Notes: a model not told the origin generated them from the sequence alone. Positions 29,984 through 39,380 are shown, numbered from the stretch's first letter. The stretch: DNA of 64,000 bases from Radiobacillus kanasensis (GCF_021049245.1 NZ_CP088020.1:2176001-2240000); one strand, 5' to 3'. Program-made: numbers and translations.

Positions 29984-31021
29984 TTAGGCAATCGATGCTT
30001 TTATATGAATGAGTTGGTATAAAAGTATTTCAAATGCAAGTTGTTTATCGACCTTCCCCTGTTTGATCCGGGCATCTGTCTCGGCAAAAATATCTAATAT
30101 CTTACGAAGCTCATCCATTTGAAAGCTTGCTTCACGGCTTGCAGATATCTTGATGACATAAGGATGTACCTTGAGCTGCTGAGCCATTTGTTGCTGAGAA
30201 TACCCTTTTTGCTTAAGCACTTTCACATGCGTAATCGTTCTGAATTGAGAAGCCAATAAAGCTAGTAAAGCAATAGGATCCTCTTTTGCTTTTTCGAGGT
30301 CTTTATAAATGCTAATCGCCTTACTCAAATTTTTCTCAATCACAGCATCGACTAACTGCAAACCAGTTGTGTCAGCACTTCGAGATAAAAGAAGCTGCGC
30401 AACATCTTTTGTAATGTTCCCGTTCTCCCCCACATAAAGGGCTAGTTTTTCCAGCTCCTTCTCCAACATCGAAAGGTTTGTACCAATTTCTTGACTGAAT
30501 AGTGGCAATGCTTGATCATCCACATAAACATTAAGCTGTAGGGCGATATCCTTCACCCACTTATGCAAATCCCATTCTTTCACAGGTTCACACGTCACGA
30601 CCTCACTGTGTTGCTTTAACAGCTTTGTAATTTTCTTTCTCTCATCAAGCTTTTCATATGGTGCGATGAGAACGAGAATAGAGAAATCAACCGGTTGACT
30701 TAAGTACGATTGTAAGAGGTTAATATTATGTTCAATCCCTGATTTATCCGGTTTTGTTTGAAGAAAGGATGCTTGGTTTGCAAATATAAGCTTTCGTTCC
30801 CCAAGAAATGGGTAAGTTTCCACATCGTAGATGACCTCTTGAATCGAAACCTCTTCTAAATCATATGTAGAAATATTTGTATCGCGATCCTCATTCGGCA
30901 TAACATGTTTGATGAGCTGCTTTTTAACCTTCTCCATCAGGAAAGCTTCCGTTCCATGTAGTAAATATACCGGAGAAAATTGCTTCTTTTTTATTTTTTT
31001 GATAGTATCCAAATAAGTCAT
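29984..31021 (-). CDS. holA: DNA polymerase III delta subunit
   Basis: HolA (345 aa, YqeN) is the clamp-loader delta subunit that opens the beta ring. It begins YLDTIKKIKKKQFSPVYLLHGTE and carries KLIFANQASFL and an AAA+-like fold without a functional P-loop. ATG 31021 with GGAG eight bases upstream is preferred over an upstream GTG (31030) that overlaps the ribosome site. It follows the competence operon but is separated from it by yqzM and a small RNA. Confidence 0.94.
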   Translation of the reverse strand: MTYLDTIKKIKKKQFSPVYLLHGTEAFLMEKVKKQLIKHVMPNEDRDTNISTYDLEEVSIQEVIYDVETYPFLGERKLIFANQASFLQTKPDKSGIEHNINLLQSYLSQPVDFSILVLIAPYEKLDERKKITKLLKQHSEVVTCEPVKEWDLHKWVKDIALQLNVYVDDQALPLFSQEIGTNLSMLEKELEKLALYVGENGNITKDVAQLLLSRSADTTGLQLVDAVIEKNLSKAISIYKDLEKAKEDPIALLALLASQFRTITHVKVLKQKGYSQQQMAQQLKVHPYVIKISASREASFQMDELRKILDIFAETDARIKQGKVDKQLAFEILLYQLIHIKASIA

Positions 31022-31084
31022 TGTTTTCACTCCATATTCTATACAATTATCGTATAAGGAAAAATGGAGGAAGGCAAGAGAAAG

Positions 31085-31212
31085 AAAATAAAAAACTGGG
31101 AAATAGCCGGACCGCTATTCCCCAGATGAAGCAATCTATATCAACGCTTCCTTCCCAGACCTAGGACACTACGAAGGAAGCGATATTTGCTGTACTTATA
31201 GATTGACCTAAA
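31085..31212 (-). ncRNA. candidate small structured RNA (two hairpins plus terminator)
   Basis: The minus strand has a complete RNA-gene layout with no reading frame. A strong promoter is followed by an outer pairing (AATCTATA at 31133-31140 with TATAGATT at 31197-31204). Inside it is a perfect 10-bp stem (31145-31154 with 31173-31182) whose 18-nt loop contains GTCCT. A 12-bp stem (31096-31107 with 31114-31125, one imperfect pair) follows, with loop GGTCCG, running into TTTTTTATTTT. Two hairpins with UCC-containing loops recall the Bacillaceae-1 RNA motif, but this is from memory. It could instead be a leader ending before holA. Confidence 0.65.
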
Positions 31213-31218
31213 TAGAGA

Positions 31219-31247
31219 ATTATATGGGTGTAAAGTCTTGCTAACAA
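31219..31247 (-). promoter_or_regulatory. sigma-A promoter of the candidate small RNA
   Basis: The minus strand has TTGTTA (31242-31247), a 17-bp spacer and a perfect TATAAT (31219-31224). Transcription would start near 31212, right at the base of the first stem. Confidence 0.8.
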
Positions 31248-31339
31248 AGGTAAGTCATATTATTTTAGGAAGATTTGAAATCGAAGTGGATTTTTTTCTA
31301 TGTTTAACTTATACTAAATAATGGACTAGGAGGGATTTT

Positions 31340-31474
31340 ATGAACGAATTTGAAAAAGATGTACAGTCTAAGAATCACGATATCCTTGATTCAGGAAAAG
31401 GCTTCGTTTTCTCATTCCTTTTCTTCATGATCATATTCTTTATTGGTGTTGTCGTGGATATAATCGGATCATAA
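31340..31474 (+). CDS. yqzM: YqzM family small membrane protein
   Basis: A 44-aa protein starting MNEFEKDVQSKNHDILDSG, with a single hydrophobic helix (about 21-43). AGGAGGG lies six bases before the ATG. The N-terminal NEFEKDVQ motif and the position between comEC and holA on the opposite strand fit YqzM of Bacillus. The function is unknown. It has its own terminator. Confidence 0.85.
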   Translation: MNEFEKDVQSKNHDILDSGKGFVFSFLFFMIIFFIGVVVDIIGS

Positions 31475-31489
31475 ACAAATATAGCGAAT

Positions 31490-31522
31490 GAAAGAGACTG
31501 GCAGTATGCAGTCTCTTTTTTG
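31490..31522 (+). terminator. terminator after yqzM
   Basis: The stem AAAGAGACT with AGTCTCTTT is followed by a T-run, 16 bp after the stop codon. Confidence 0.88.
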
Positions 31523-31611
31523 TGAATAAGAAAATGTCTATTCCTATTCTGTATGGATGTATAGTATGATATATCTTTCTTTTTGTTATCCGTGTTTATC
31601 TTCTAGTTAGT

Positions 31612-33897
31612 CTATGGAATATACTTAAAAAATGTTCCTTCTTCTTTTTTAAATTCGTACATGATGGCTCCATTTAGGTCCGTTCTCATGATTGAAACGT
31701 CATACTTCTTTAAACGCTGTATAACATCTTGATTTGGATGACCATAGCGGTTATCCTGCCCAACGGAAATCAAAGCCATTTTTGGTTTCGTTCTTTGTAA
31801 TAACTGCTCAGATGTCGATGTCTTACTTCCATGATGAGCAACCTTTAAAATATCGACATGCAAATCTGAATAGTCTGTTGTAATCTTTTTTTCTTCCTCC
31901 ACCCCTATATCCCCGGTAAATAACCAATCTAAACCACCTAATTCAAAAAACAGTACTAAGGAGTTCCGGTTTTTTTCACCAAGGTCTTTGTCTGGATGGA
32001 ACGTATAAAAGGATTGCCCTTGTATATAAAACACTTCCCCTTTTTCCACACTTTTAACCTGAATTTTTTGTTTTTGGAGCCCATTTTTTAGTGCAGGTTC
32101 TAGTTCAAAAAAGGGACTTGTCCAAATTGATTTAACGTTGAAATGCTGCAGGAGAAATGGAACACTCCCAACATGATCTAGGTCATTATGGCTTATGATA
32201 ATTGCATCAATGGTTCGAATGCCCTTTGCCTGTAGAAAAGGACGAATCACTTGAGTAAAAGTTTGGTCAGTTACTTCATTCGTGATGGTCCTCTTCCCCG
32301 CCGCGTCGATTATGATTACACCTTGTCGATATGGAAGTTCTAACACAAAGCAATCCCCTTGCCCAATGTCTAACATGGTTAACGTGCCTTTTGGATTCAA
32401 ATAAGGAAGCATAGAATGGATGACAAGAAGAAGGACGAAGATACACCCACAGAGGAATGCTCTGTTATGAGATTTTCGTAATTGAGCCTGCATCATAAAA
32501 ATGAAGCAAATAAAAAGAAGGAAGATGAATGGAAGAGAAAGCTTTCCGGTTACCCATGGTATGTAAGCAAACTCGTCTATAGCATAGAGGCATTGGATAA
32601 CCGTTTGATGGAGTCCCGTGAATAAGTGCTGTAGTAATATTCCAACCCACGGTAACAGAATAACAAGAAGAAATAATACAACAACAAATGGCATGACGAT
32701 AAATGAAAAATAAGGAACAACCATAACATTGATGAGTACCGATAGTGGATTAAAGGAGTAAAAATGAAAAGCCTGTAATGGAAGGACACATAGCTGTGCG
32801 ATCAAACTAATTCGGAGGACGACAAGCAAGGAAGAAGTACTTTCTAACCACTTTTTTGATAAGAGGATACTAAAGGTCACTAGAAAAGAAAATTGGAAAC
32901 CAATGTTGCGAATCATCGTAGCATCTGTAAGGAGAAGAAAAATAAAAACCACACTTATAATATCTGACACAGGATACTTTACGTGAAAACGCTGTAGCAT
33001 AATGGCCAAAATCACCATAGACGAAGCTCGCCAGATTGAAGGTTCCCCTCCTGCAAGAAAAGCATAGAAAGGCAATAAGAAAAGAATGCCTAATTGAGCC
33101 TTTTCTTTCGTTACTTGTCCAATCTTTATAAGAGCAAGGTAGACCATTCCAATTAATAAACCAACATGAAGCCCTGAAATAGCTAATAAATGAGACAGAC
33201 CCCAACGCCGGAATAGCTCTATGGTTTCATCTGGTAAAGCACTGTCATCTCCCAGCAATAGTGCTTGTAACCAAGCGCTTGTAAATGAATCATACCGTTC
33301 TATATACCCGATCCATTTTTCTTTCACTGAATAGAGATATTCGAGGTGACTTGATCCCATACATTTAAAAGAGACCGGATTTGTTACTTGAAAGTAAATA
33401 CCATCTTGTTCTAAATATTTCCGATAATCAAATTGACCAGGATTTCTACTACCATCCGGAATTTCTTTCTTTCCTTCCATCCTACATATGGCCCCATACT
33501 TAATAGTAGATAAGTTCTTACGAAGATCCTCTCGATTTTCCGGAAAGATCGTAATCATCGTCTTCTGCTTGTTTTCTTCTTCGATAACAAACGTATAACG
33601 ATCGGCTTTACGGGCTTCGATCGAAACAATTTTGCCCTGGAATGTGGACGAAGTAGATGTTTGTGGTGGAGAAGATTTCGGAGTAGAGTCGAACCAGAAA
33701 AACAGCACAAATGTAAATAGAAGTAATAGGACCAAAAAAGCACGTAAATGGCTATGCTTATAGTGAACCCAAGCTAGCCACAATAAAAAGATACCTAACA
33801 AACTATACGTATCAAAGGTGGCCGTTAGTGCAGCGATTAATGCTGCAAAAGCTAGCCAATGCCAATAGCCTTTTATTAGGACCACCCCATTTTTCAA
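31612..33897 (-). CDS. comEC: competence DNA channel protein ComEC/Rec2
   Basis: ComEC (761 aa) forms the membrane channel for transforming DNA. An N-terminal OB-like domain (about 85-170), a large multi-helix Competence domain (about 210-490, with SHLLAISGLHVGL) and a C-terminal metallo-beta-lactamase domain (ISHNDLDHVGS, VAHHGSKTST) are all present, so it looks intact. The annotated start is TTG 33897, four bases after comEB; the true start is uncertain because the best ribosome site lies inside the frame. Confidence 0.95.
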   Translation of the reverse strand: MKNGVVLIKGYWHWLAFAALIAALTATFDTYSLLGIFLLWLAWVHYKHSHLRAFLVLLLLFTFVLFFWFDSTPKSSPPQTSTSSTFQGKIVSIEARKADRYTFVIEEENKQKTMITIFPENREDLRKNLSTIKYGAICRMEGKKEIPDGSRNPGQFDYRKYLEQDGIYFQVTNPVSFKCMGSSHLEYLYSVKEKWIGYIERYDSFTSAWLQALLLGDDSALPDETIELFRRWGLSHLLAISGLHVGLLIGMVYLALIKIGQVTKEKAQLGILFLLPFYAFLAGGEPSIWRASSMVILAIMLQRFHVKYPVSDIISVVFIFLLLTDATMIRNIGFQFSFLVTFSILLSKKWLESTSSLLVVLRISLIAQLCVLPLQAFHFYSFNPLSVLINVMVVPYFSFIVMPFVVVLFLLVILLPWVGILLQHLFTGLHQTVIQCLYAIDEFAYIPWVTGKLSLPFIFLLFICFIFMMQAQLRKSHNRAFLCGCIFVLLLVIHSMLPYLNPKGTLTMLDIGQGDCFVLELPYRQGVIIIDAAGKRTITNEVTDQTFTQVIRPFLQAKGIRTIDAIIISHNDLDHVGSVPFLLQHFNVKSIWTSPFFELEPALKNGLQKQKIQVKSVEKGEVFYIQGQSFYTFHPDKDLGEKNRNSLVLFFELGGLDWLFTGDIGVEEEKKITTDYSDLHVDILKVAHHGSKTSTSEQLLQRTKPKMALISVGQDNRYGHPNQDVIQRLKKYDVSIMRTDLNGAIMYEFKKEEGTFFKYIP

Positions 33898-33901
33898 GAT
33901 T

Positions 33902-34351
33902 TTATTTCAGCTGTATAGATACTTGCTCCAGAGGCACTTTTTCTACTTGGATGTCAGCATCACGAAATAGCTCAATGGCATAAGGATGATTTTTATAATC
34001 CTCTGCATAATACACAGCTTTTATTCCACTTTGGATAATCGATTTACAGCAATGTAAGCAAGGAAAATGTGTAACATAAATCTCTGCACCCTCTGTTGGA
34101 ACTCCAAACTTAGCACACTGTAAAAGGGCGTTTATTTCCGCATGAATGGTACGGACACAATGCCCGTCGATTACATAACATCCTTCATCCGAACAATGAA
34201 TACCTCCTGATACACTGCCATTGTAACCTCCTGCAATAATACGTTTATCTCTTACAACAGTTGCTCCAACCATTAAGCGCTGACAAGTACTTCTTAACGC
34301 TAAGAGATGACTTTGTGACATAAAATATTGATCCCAAGATATCCGTTCCAT
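33902..34351 (-). CDS. comEB: ComEB, dCMP deaminase family
   Basis: ComEB (149 aa) is a zinc-dependent deoxycytidylate deaminase-like enzyme. The zinc ligands are in TIHAEINAL and PCLHCCKSI. It lies in the comE operon but is not required for DNA uptake in B. subtilis. ATG 34351 has AAGGTGG eight bases upstream. A TTG seven codons earlier overlaps that site and is rejected. Confidence 0.95.
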   Translation of the reverse strand: MERISWDQYFMSQSHLLALRSTCQRLMVGATVVRDKRIIAGGYNGSVSGGIHCSDEGCYVIDGHCVRTIHAEINALLQCAKFGVPTEGAEIYVTHFPCLHCCKSIIQSGIKAVYYAEDYKNHPYAIELFRDADIQVEKVPLEQVSIQLK

Positions 34352-34417
34352 ATTCGCTACCACCTTGTACAAATTATCCTTTTAGTGTACCCCCGCCCTA
34401 TTTGATAGTCAATATGT

Positions 34418-35014
34418 TTAAGGAACTCGCAACTGATTTTCAAAGTTAGCTAACGTCTTTTCCCCAATTCCAGGAACCTGCAAAATATCTTCCTTAGATT
34501 GAAAATTTCCGTGCTCTTCCCGATATTCAATAATGGCTAATGCTTTCTTTTCTCCAATCCCATTCAACTCTTCTAATTCTGATTGGTTTGCACTATTGAT
34601 AGATATCTTGTTACTTTGAACAGAGATACTCCCTCCTGTTGGACTCTCTTCACCTTTTTTTGGTACAAGAATAACCATCTCGTCTTGAATACGTTGTGCC
34701 AAATTAACAGCAAGCTGATTCGCGTTTTCTGTAAAACCACCAGCTTGTTCAATAACCTCTCCTACTCGGACCTCAGTTGTAACTTCATAAACTCCAGGCT
34801 TGTTCACTTCTCCTTTTACATCGACAAGGGCTACAGGTGATTTTATCCCACTCTCTTTCGCTTCCTTAAGTTGCTCCTCTTGTTTCTCTGCATCTTCTAT
34901 CGTAAAGCCTTGTTGCTTTTGCTCCTGAGCTGGGTGTATCCATTGAATAAAAACAAATCCTGCTCCTATAAGTAAGAGGACACAAATGATCCAATTGTTC
35001 TTTATCCAAACCAA
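34418..35014 (-). CDS. comEA: competence DNA receptor ComEA
   Basis: ComEA (198 aa) is the membrane-anchored DNA receptor for transformation. One N-terminal transmembrane helix (about 8-25) is followed by a Glu/Lys-rich linker, a SLBB domain (VDVKGEVNKPGVYEV) and a C-terminal pair of helix-hairpin-helix motifs (INSANQSELEELNGIGEKKA, VPGIGEKTL). The apparent start is TTG 35014. It is divergent from comER and first in comEA-EB-EC. Confidence 0.95.
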   Translation of the reverse strand: MVWIKNNWIICVLLLIGAGFVFIQWIHPAQEQKQQGFTIEDAEKQEEQLKEAKESGIKSPVALVDVKGEVNKPGVYEVTTEVRVGEVIEQAGGFTENANQLAVNLAQRIQDEMVILVPKKGEESPTGGSISVQSNKISINSANQSELEELNGIGEKKALAIIEYREEHGNFQSKEDILQVPGIGEKTLANFENQLRVP

Positions 35015-35096
35015 GGAATATCACGTTCCTTTCATATTTTCTCTTTCAAAACATAGAATGTTGTAGATGAAATCCATGAAGAGTGGGGGAGCAACA

Positions 35097-35924
35097 ATGA
35101 AATGGGGAGTAATAGGAACAGGTAACATGGGGAGCATTCTCATTAATAGCTGGATGTCCTCCAATGTCGTGCAAGAAGATCATTTGTACATCCATAATCG
35201 AACTTTACAAAAGGCATATGATATTCAAAAAACATATCCTGACATTCATGTTTCAGAGCAAGTCGAGGATTTAATTGATGAAGTAGATATTGTATTTGTT
35301 TGTGTAAAACCACTAGAAATTCATCCATTACTTAGCAAAACAAAAGAGCATTGGCGAGAGGATCAATGCTTAGTTTCGATTACAAGTCCTTTTTCTGTAG
35401 AGAAACTTGAATCCTTAGTTCCATGCCAAGTAGCCAGAATGATACCGAGTATTACGAATCGTGCTTTATCTGGAATTACGCTATTAACTTTTGGAGAAAG
35501 CATGTCTAAAGAAAGGAAAGGTTATTTGGAACAAAGCAGTAAAATATACTCTACACCATTCTATATTGAAGACGATATCACGCGTATTTCATCCGATATC
35601 GTTTCCTGCGGTCCTGCTTTTTTTGGTTATTTGGCAGAACAGTTTATTGAATCAGCTGTAGCCGAAACCAAAATAGACAAACAAACAGCAACAGACCTAA
35701 CAGAAAAAATGTTTGTAGGTTTTGGGAAGCTTTTAGAAGATGGTCATTTCACCCTACCTGAGCTTATTCAAAAAGTATGTGTGAAGGGCGGAGTGACCGG
35801 TGAAGGGATCAAAGCTATGGACAACGAGCTTGGGGATCTATTCCATGTATTGATAAGAAGCACCCATGCCAAGTACGATGAGGATGTCTCCAAAATAAGT
35901 GAGCAGTTGCAAATAAGGGACTAA
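35097..35924 (+). CDS. comER: ComER, pyrroline-5-carboxylate reductase-like
   Basis: A 275-aa protein of the ProC/NADP-oxidoreductase family encoded opposite to comEA. The Rossmann motif GVIGTGNMGS is at the N-terminus, and the C-terminal dimerisation segment KVCVKGGVTGEGIKAM is visible. The cellular role is uncertain; in Bacillus it has been linked to sporulation and biofilm rather than DNA uptake. ATG 35097 follows GGGGGAG. Confidence 0.93.
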   Translation: MKWGVIGTGNMGSILINSWMSSNVVQEDHLYIHNRTLQKAYDIQKTYPDIHVSEQVEDLIDEVDIVFVCVKPLEIHPLLSKTKEHWREDQCLVSITSPFSVEKLESLVPCQVARMIPSITNRALSGITLLTFGESMSKERKGYLEQSSKIYSTPFYIEDDITRISSDIVSCGPAFFGYLAEQFIESAVAETKIDKQTATDLTEKMFVGFGKLLEDGHFTLPELIQKVCVKGGVTGEGIKAMDNELGDLFHVLIRSTHAKYDEDVSKISEQLQIRD

Positions 35925-35957
35925 GAAAAAATTCGACAACTGGCTGTATATTCCTGC

Positions 35958-36002
35958 AAAAAAAGTTCGAATTAGCTAAATTAGCTTTTTCGAACTTTTT
36001 TA
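35958..36002. terminator. bidirectional terminator between comER and yqeM
   Basis: AAAAAGTTCGAA pairs with TTCGAACTTTTT, with an inner AGCTA/TAGCT pairing. A- and T-runs flank both sides. The yqeM stop codon lies inside the stem. Confidence 0.88.
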
Positions 36003-36739
36003 CATACAAAAAATATTCTTTCAGCCGAGGAAATGTTCGTAGCTTGTGAATCAAAGTCCCCAAAAACGGAAACCACTTCAAAACCAGCTAGCTTTAACCA
36101 CTCGCGATAACTTTTTTCGGAATAAGTACGTTGATGGTGAGATTCATCAAAACGACTGTAGAGTCCAGACTCCTCTTCCTGTAAAAAGAAGGTTAGTTCA
36201 TGAAATACCTCCCCCACAGCCTCTCCTGATTCACACATCCAAATATAGCTGACGTCCTCATAGACTTCAGAAAAAATCTGATTCCTTAAATCGTTTTCAA
36301 CGTGATCGATGGAGTGAACATCAAATATAAATAAACCGCCCTCTTTTAACGAACCGTGTACTTGATCAAACACGGTAGCTACGTCAACTGCAGAGGTAAT
36401 GTAGTTCATTACATCACAAAAGCTTATCGCCAGATCTTGATCCTTTATACCACTTAAATAACGAATATCTTGCTGAATCCACTGAATATGTAATTTTTCG
36501 TTCTCCGCTTGGTATCTTGCCTGTGCAAGCATTTCATCGGAGTAGTCAACGCCGATTAGTTGATGTCCATGACTAGCTAATCGGCGTGTTATAGGACCCG
36601 TTCCACAACCCAAATCTAATATACGACAGGGTTGGTTGGATTGCTTTTCCATCCATTGCAATGCCAGCTCTGTCCACTTTTCGTAAGGTGCATCCTTCAT
36701 CAAAACATCATACACCTTCGCCATGTTTTGATAGGACAT
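35981..36739 (-). CDS. yqeM: SAM-dependent methyltransferase YqeM
   Basis: A 252-aa class I methyltransferase with motif I LDLGCGTGPITRRLA and a typical GVDYSDEMLAQA motif II. The substrate is unknown. ATG 36739 has GGAGG eight bases upstream; a 39-residue extension to 36856 is a readback into rsfS and is rejected. It is the last gene of the yqeG-yqeM operon and starts 4 bp after rsfS. Confidence 0.92.
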   Translation of the reverse strand: MSYQNMAKVYDVLMKDAPYEKWTELALQWMEKQSNQPCRILDLGCGTGPITRRLASHGHQLIGVDYSDEMLAQARYQAENEKLHIQWIQQDIRYLSGIKDQDLAISFCDVMNYITSAVDVATVFDQVHGSLKEGGLFIFDVHSIDHVENDLRNQIFSEVYEDVSYIWMCESGEAVGEVFHELTFFLQEEESGLYSRFDESHHQRTYSEKSYREWLKLAGFEVVSVFGDFDSQATNISSAERIFFVCKKVRKS

Positions 36740-36743
36740 TGGC

Positions 36744-37100
36744 TTATCCTCCGTGGGAGAATTCCGTTTCCACAAGTGGTGCGTCTCCCCATAGTCTTTC
36801 CAGATTATAATAATTTCGCTCTTCACGATGGAAGACGTGACAAACAACATCTCCAAGGTCCACTAATACCCACCTTGCTTGATCGAATCCTTCCATTCTT
36901 TTTACTTCTGTACCAGCTTCTTCAGCTTGCTCTTTAATTTCTCGGGCTATTGCTTGTACTTGTCTCTCACTACTCCCATCACAGATTAAGAAATAGTCGG
37001 CGATTAGAGAGACATTTTCCATGTCCAAAATAACAATATCTTCGGCTCGCTTATCATCACAAGCTTTTGCTGCTAAGTTTACTAGGTCTTTACTATTCAT
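36744..37100 (-). CDS. rsfS: ribosome silencing factor RsfS
   Basis: RsfS (118 aa, YqeL/DUF143) binds L14 and blocks subunit joining under starvation. The DADYFLICDGSSERQVQAIA-type core appears here as ADYFLICDGSSERQVQ, and WVLVDLGDVVCHVFH is conserved. It overlaps the yqeK stop by 4 nt (ATGA type), so the two are translationally coupled. Confidence 0.95.
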   Translation of the reverse strand: MNSKDLVNLAAKACDDKRAEDIVILDMENVSLIADYFLICDGSSERQVQAIAREIKEQAEEAGTEVKRMEGFDQARWVLVDLGDVVCHVFHREERNYYNLERLWGDAPLVETEFSHGG

Positions 37101-37684
37101 TCATGGTTTCCCTCCGTATTTTCCATAATGTCATGTAACAAACTATTATAACAGTGAAAGGTGTCTGGATAAATCGACTGCCCTTTCTTCATTAAATGCA
37201 TAATCGTGTTTTTCGTTGCTAGCCAGCATGCTTTTTCCAGATTATTATGAGCGACCTCCCGAACTTCATCAACACCTGGAAAATCTCGTCCCGGTTCCAT
37301 ATAGTCAGCCAAGAAAACGATTTTATCTAATTGGCTCATATTAGCCTTACCCGCAGTATGCCACCGTATGGCTGAAAGTACTTCGCTGTCCGAGATTCCA
37401 ACCTCTCTTTCAACTAATAAGGCACCAACTGGACCATGCCAGAGCTCATGATGATACTGAAGTAAGTCCTTCGGCAAGGCTTCCGTTATAATCCACCGCT
37501 TCATTTCGTGAATGTTACGATATTTCGCATAGTCATGAAATATAGAAGCAAGCTCTGCCTTTTCTAAATTACCACCAAACCTTTTGGCCAATTCTAAAGC
37601 GGTATCAGTAACGCGGACTGTATGTTCAAATCGAGTCGTTCTTAATTGAGGCTTCACTATAGCTAATGCTTCATCTCTATTCAT
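37097..37684 (-). CDS. yqeK: YqeK, HD-domain Ap4A hydrolase
   Basis: A 195-aa HD-superfamily protein of the YqeK family, which symmetrically cleaves diadenosine tetraphosphate. Motif residues are RFEHTVRV, FHDYAKY, LWHGPVGALL and FLADYMEPGR. It overlaps nadD by 8 nt and rsfS by 4 nt, the conserved nadD-yqeK-rsfS order. Confidence 0.95.
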   Translation of the reverse strand: MNRDEALAIVKPQLRTTRFEHTVRVTDTALELAKRFGGNLEKAELASIFHDYAKYRNIHEMKRWIITEALPKDLLQYHHELWHGPVGALLVEREVGISDSEVLSAIRWHTAGKANMSQLDKIVFLADYMEPGRDFPGVDEVREVAHNNLEKACWLATKNTIMHLMKKGQSIYPDTFHCYNSLLHDIMENTEGNHE

Positions 37685-38240
37685 AAAGCTTATACTCCTT
37701 TATCCATTGAATGACCGGATCGGGCAACAAGTATTTGGCCGACAATCCTTTTTGGAGTCTTTGTCTGATCATGGATGAGGATACCGCAAACTCAGGGGTA
37801 TTTACTTCCATAATCGGATAGTCAGTTTCTAGTTCGTATTCTTTTCTTTTCACACCAACAAATTGAATTAGTTTCACTAGCTCTTCAATTTGTACCCATT
37901 TAGGTAAATATTCAACCATGTCTGCCCCTATGATAAAATAAAAATCGATATTTGGGTGCTCTTCTTTTAGATTTTTTATCGTATCAATACTATAGGACTT
38001 ACCAGTTCGATTCACTTCGATGAGATTGACATGAAAGTGGTCATTGTCCTGAATAGCTGTCTTTACCATGTCAACACGGTGTTTGCTTTCGGTTGTAGCC
38101 TTTTGCTTGTGAGGCGGTTCATAAGATGGAATAAACCATACCTCATCTAATCCTAGCGTTTGGTACACTTCTTCTGCAATGAGCAAATGCCCAAAATGCG
38201 GAGGATCAAAGGTACCTCCTAATAATCCCACTTTCTTCAT
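37677..38240 (-). CDS. nadD: nicotinate-nucleotide adenylyltransferase
   Basis: NadD (187 aa) adenylates NaMN to NaAD in NAD synthesis. The nucleotidyltransferase motif GGTFDPPHFGH is at the N-terminus, and the C-terminal SSSMIRQRL (ISSTxxR-type) motif is present. It lies between yhbY and yqeK. Confidence 0.97.
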   Translation of the reverse strand: MKKVGLLGGTFDPPHFGHLLIAEEVYQTLGLDEVWFIPSYEPPHKQKATTESKHRVDMVKTAIQDNDHFHVNLIEVNRTGKSYSIDTIKNLKEEHPNIDFYFIIGADMVEYLPKWVQIEELVKLIQFVGVKRKEYELETDYPIMEVNTPEFAVSSSMIRQRLQKGLSAKYLLPDPVIQWIKEYKLYE

Positions 38241-38249
38241 AGTTCACCC

Positions 38250-38540
38250 CTAAGGCAATTGAATCGTTTTGTTTTCTTTGGATTCTTTATATAGGACGAT
38301 CGTATTTCCAATAACTTGGGCCACGTTTGCACCTGTACCCTCGGAAATAGCTTCTGCTACTTCGTCTTTATCTTCCAGGCAGTTCTGTAATACCGTCACT
38401 TTAATTAATTCTCTTTTTTCTAAAGCCTCATCAATTTGCTTAATCATATTTTCGTTAACTCCATCTTTACCTACTTGAAAGATTGGATTCAAGTGATGTG
38501 CTTCTGCTCGTAAAAATCTTTTTTGTTTACCTGTTAACAT
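38250..38540 (-). CDS. yhbY: YhbY family RNA-binding protein (YqeI)
   Basis: A 96-aa CRM-domain protein associated with the pre-50S particle. It shows KQKRFLRAEAHHLNPIFQVGKDGV and the GTGANVAQVIGNTIVLYK end typical of the family. It directly abuts aroE (38540/38541). Confidence 0.96.
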   Translation of the reverse strand: MLTGKQKRFLRAEAHHLNPIFQVGKDGVNENMIKQIDEALEKRELIKVTVLQNCLEDKDEVAEAISEGTGANVAQVIGNTIVLYKESKENKTIQLP

Positions 38541-39380
38541 TTAATCGCCTCGCAATCTTTTTTCTAAATCCAAGAGAATGGAATCTACTTGTACTTGTTT
38601 CCCCGTCCATATCTCAAATGCAGCTTGGGCTTGGTAAAGCAACATAGCGTGACCATGGTGAATCTGCGCACCACGATTTTGTGCAGCTTCTAGAATCTTT
38701 GTTTGTATGGGTTGATAGACAATATCACTTACAATAGAAACTTTCGATAGTCTGGTTAAGTCGATTACCTGTTGATCGTAATTCGGCTTCATTCCAACAG
38801 AGGTCGTTTGGACGATCAAATCATACTGTGAAAGCGTTCGTTCGGCCTCGGCATAATCTAAAATATTCGTTTCAATCTGCTTTTCCTTTAAGGAAAGGAA
38901 CTCTTTTGCTTTTTCTTTCGTGCGATTTGCGATATCGACCTTGGGAAATTCACCTTGGGACAAAGCATAATAGATACCCCTTGCAGCTCCTCCTGCCCCA
39001 AGGATGAGTACGTTTTTTTGTCCTGTAAACAAGGAAGGAAACGAATCCTTTAAAGATTGTTTATACCCAATTCCGTCGGTATTATAGCCAATCCACTTGC
39101 CATCACGACATGCAACCGTATTGACTGCTCCAATGTTTTTCGCCGCATGCTCTACTTCATCCAAGTACTCCATAATCGTTTGTTTATATGGAACCGTGAC
39201 ATTAAACCCATCCACTCCATTTTCCTTCAACTTGCTAAGTTGACTCGGTAAAGCTTCTGGACTTGTTTCGTAAATCGTATATGTTCCGTCTATTCCTACT
39301 TGATCCATAAACGCACTATGAAGCCAAGGTGATAAGGAATGCTTAGCTGGATAACCAATTAACCCTAACGTTAACGCCAT
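38541..39380 (-). CDS. aroE: shikimate dehydrogenase
   Basis: AroE (279 aa) reduces 3-dehydroshikimate to shikimate with NADPH. The substrate motif GYPAKHSLSPWLHSAF, the catalytic lysine in NVTVPYKQTIM and the NADP motif ILGAGGAARGI are all present. It lies between yqeH and yhbY in the conserved operon. Confidence 0.97.
   Translation of the reverse strand: MALTLGLIGYPAKHSLSPWLHSAFMDQVGIDGTYTIYETSPEALPSQLSKLKENGVDGFNVTVPYKQTIMEYLDEVEHAAKNIGAVNTVACRDGKWIGYNTDGIGYKQSLKDSFPSLFTGQKNVLILGAGGAARGIYYALSQGEFPKVDIANRTKEKAKEFLSLKEKQIETNILDYAEAERTLSQYDLIVQTTSVGMKPNYDQQVIDLTRLSKVSIVSDIVYQPIQTKILEAAQNRGAQIHHGHAMLLYQAQAAFEIWTGKQVQVDSILLDLEKRLRGD

Noticed and set aside
35015..35096. ComK box between comEA and comER
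   Set aside because: I searched for paired AAAA-N5-TTTT boxes and found none with correct spacing.
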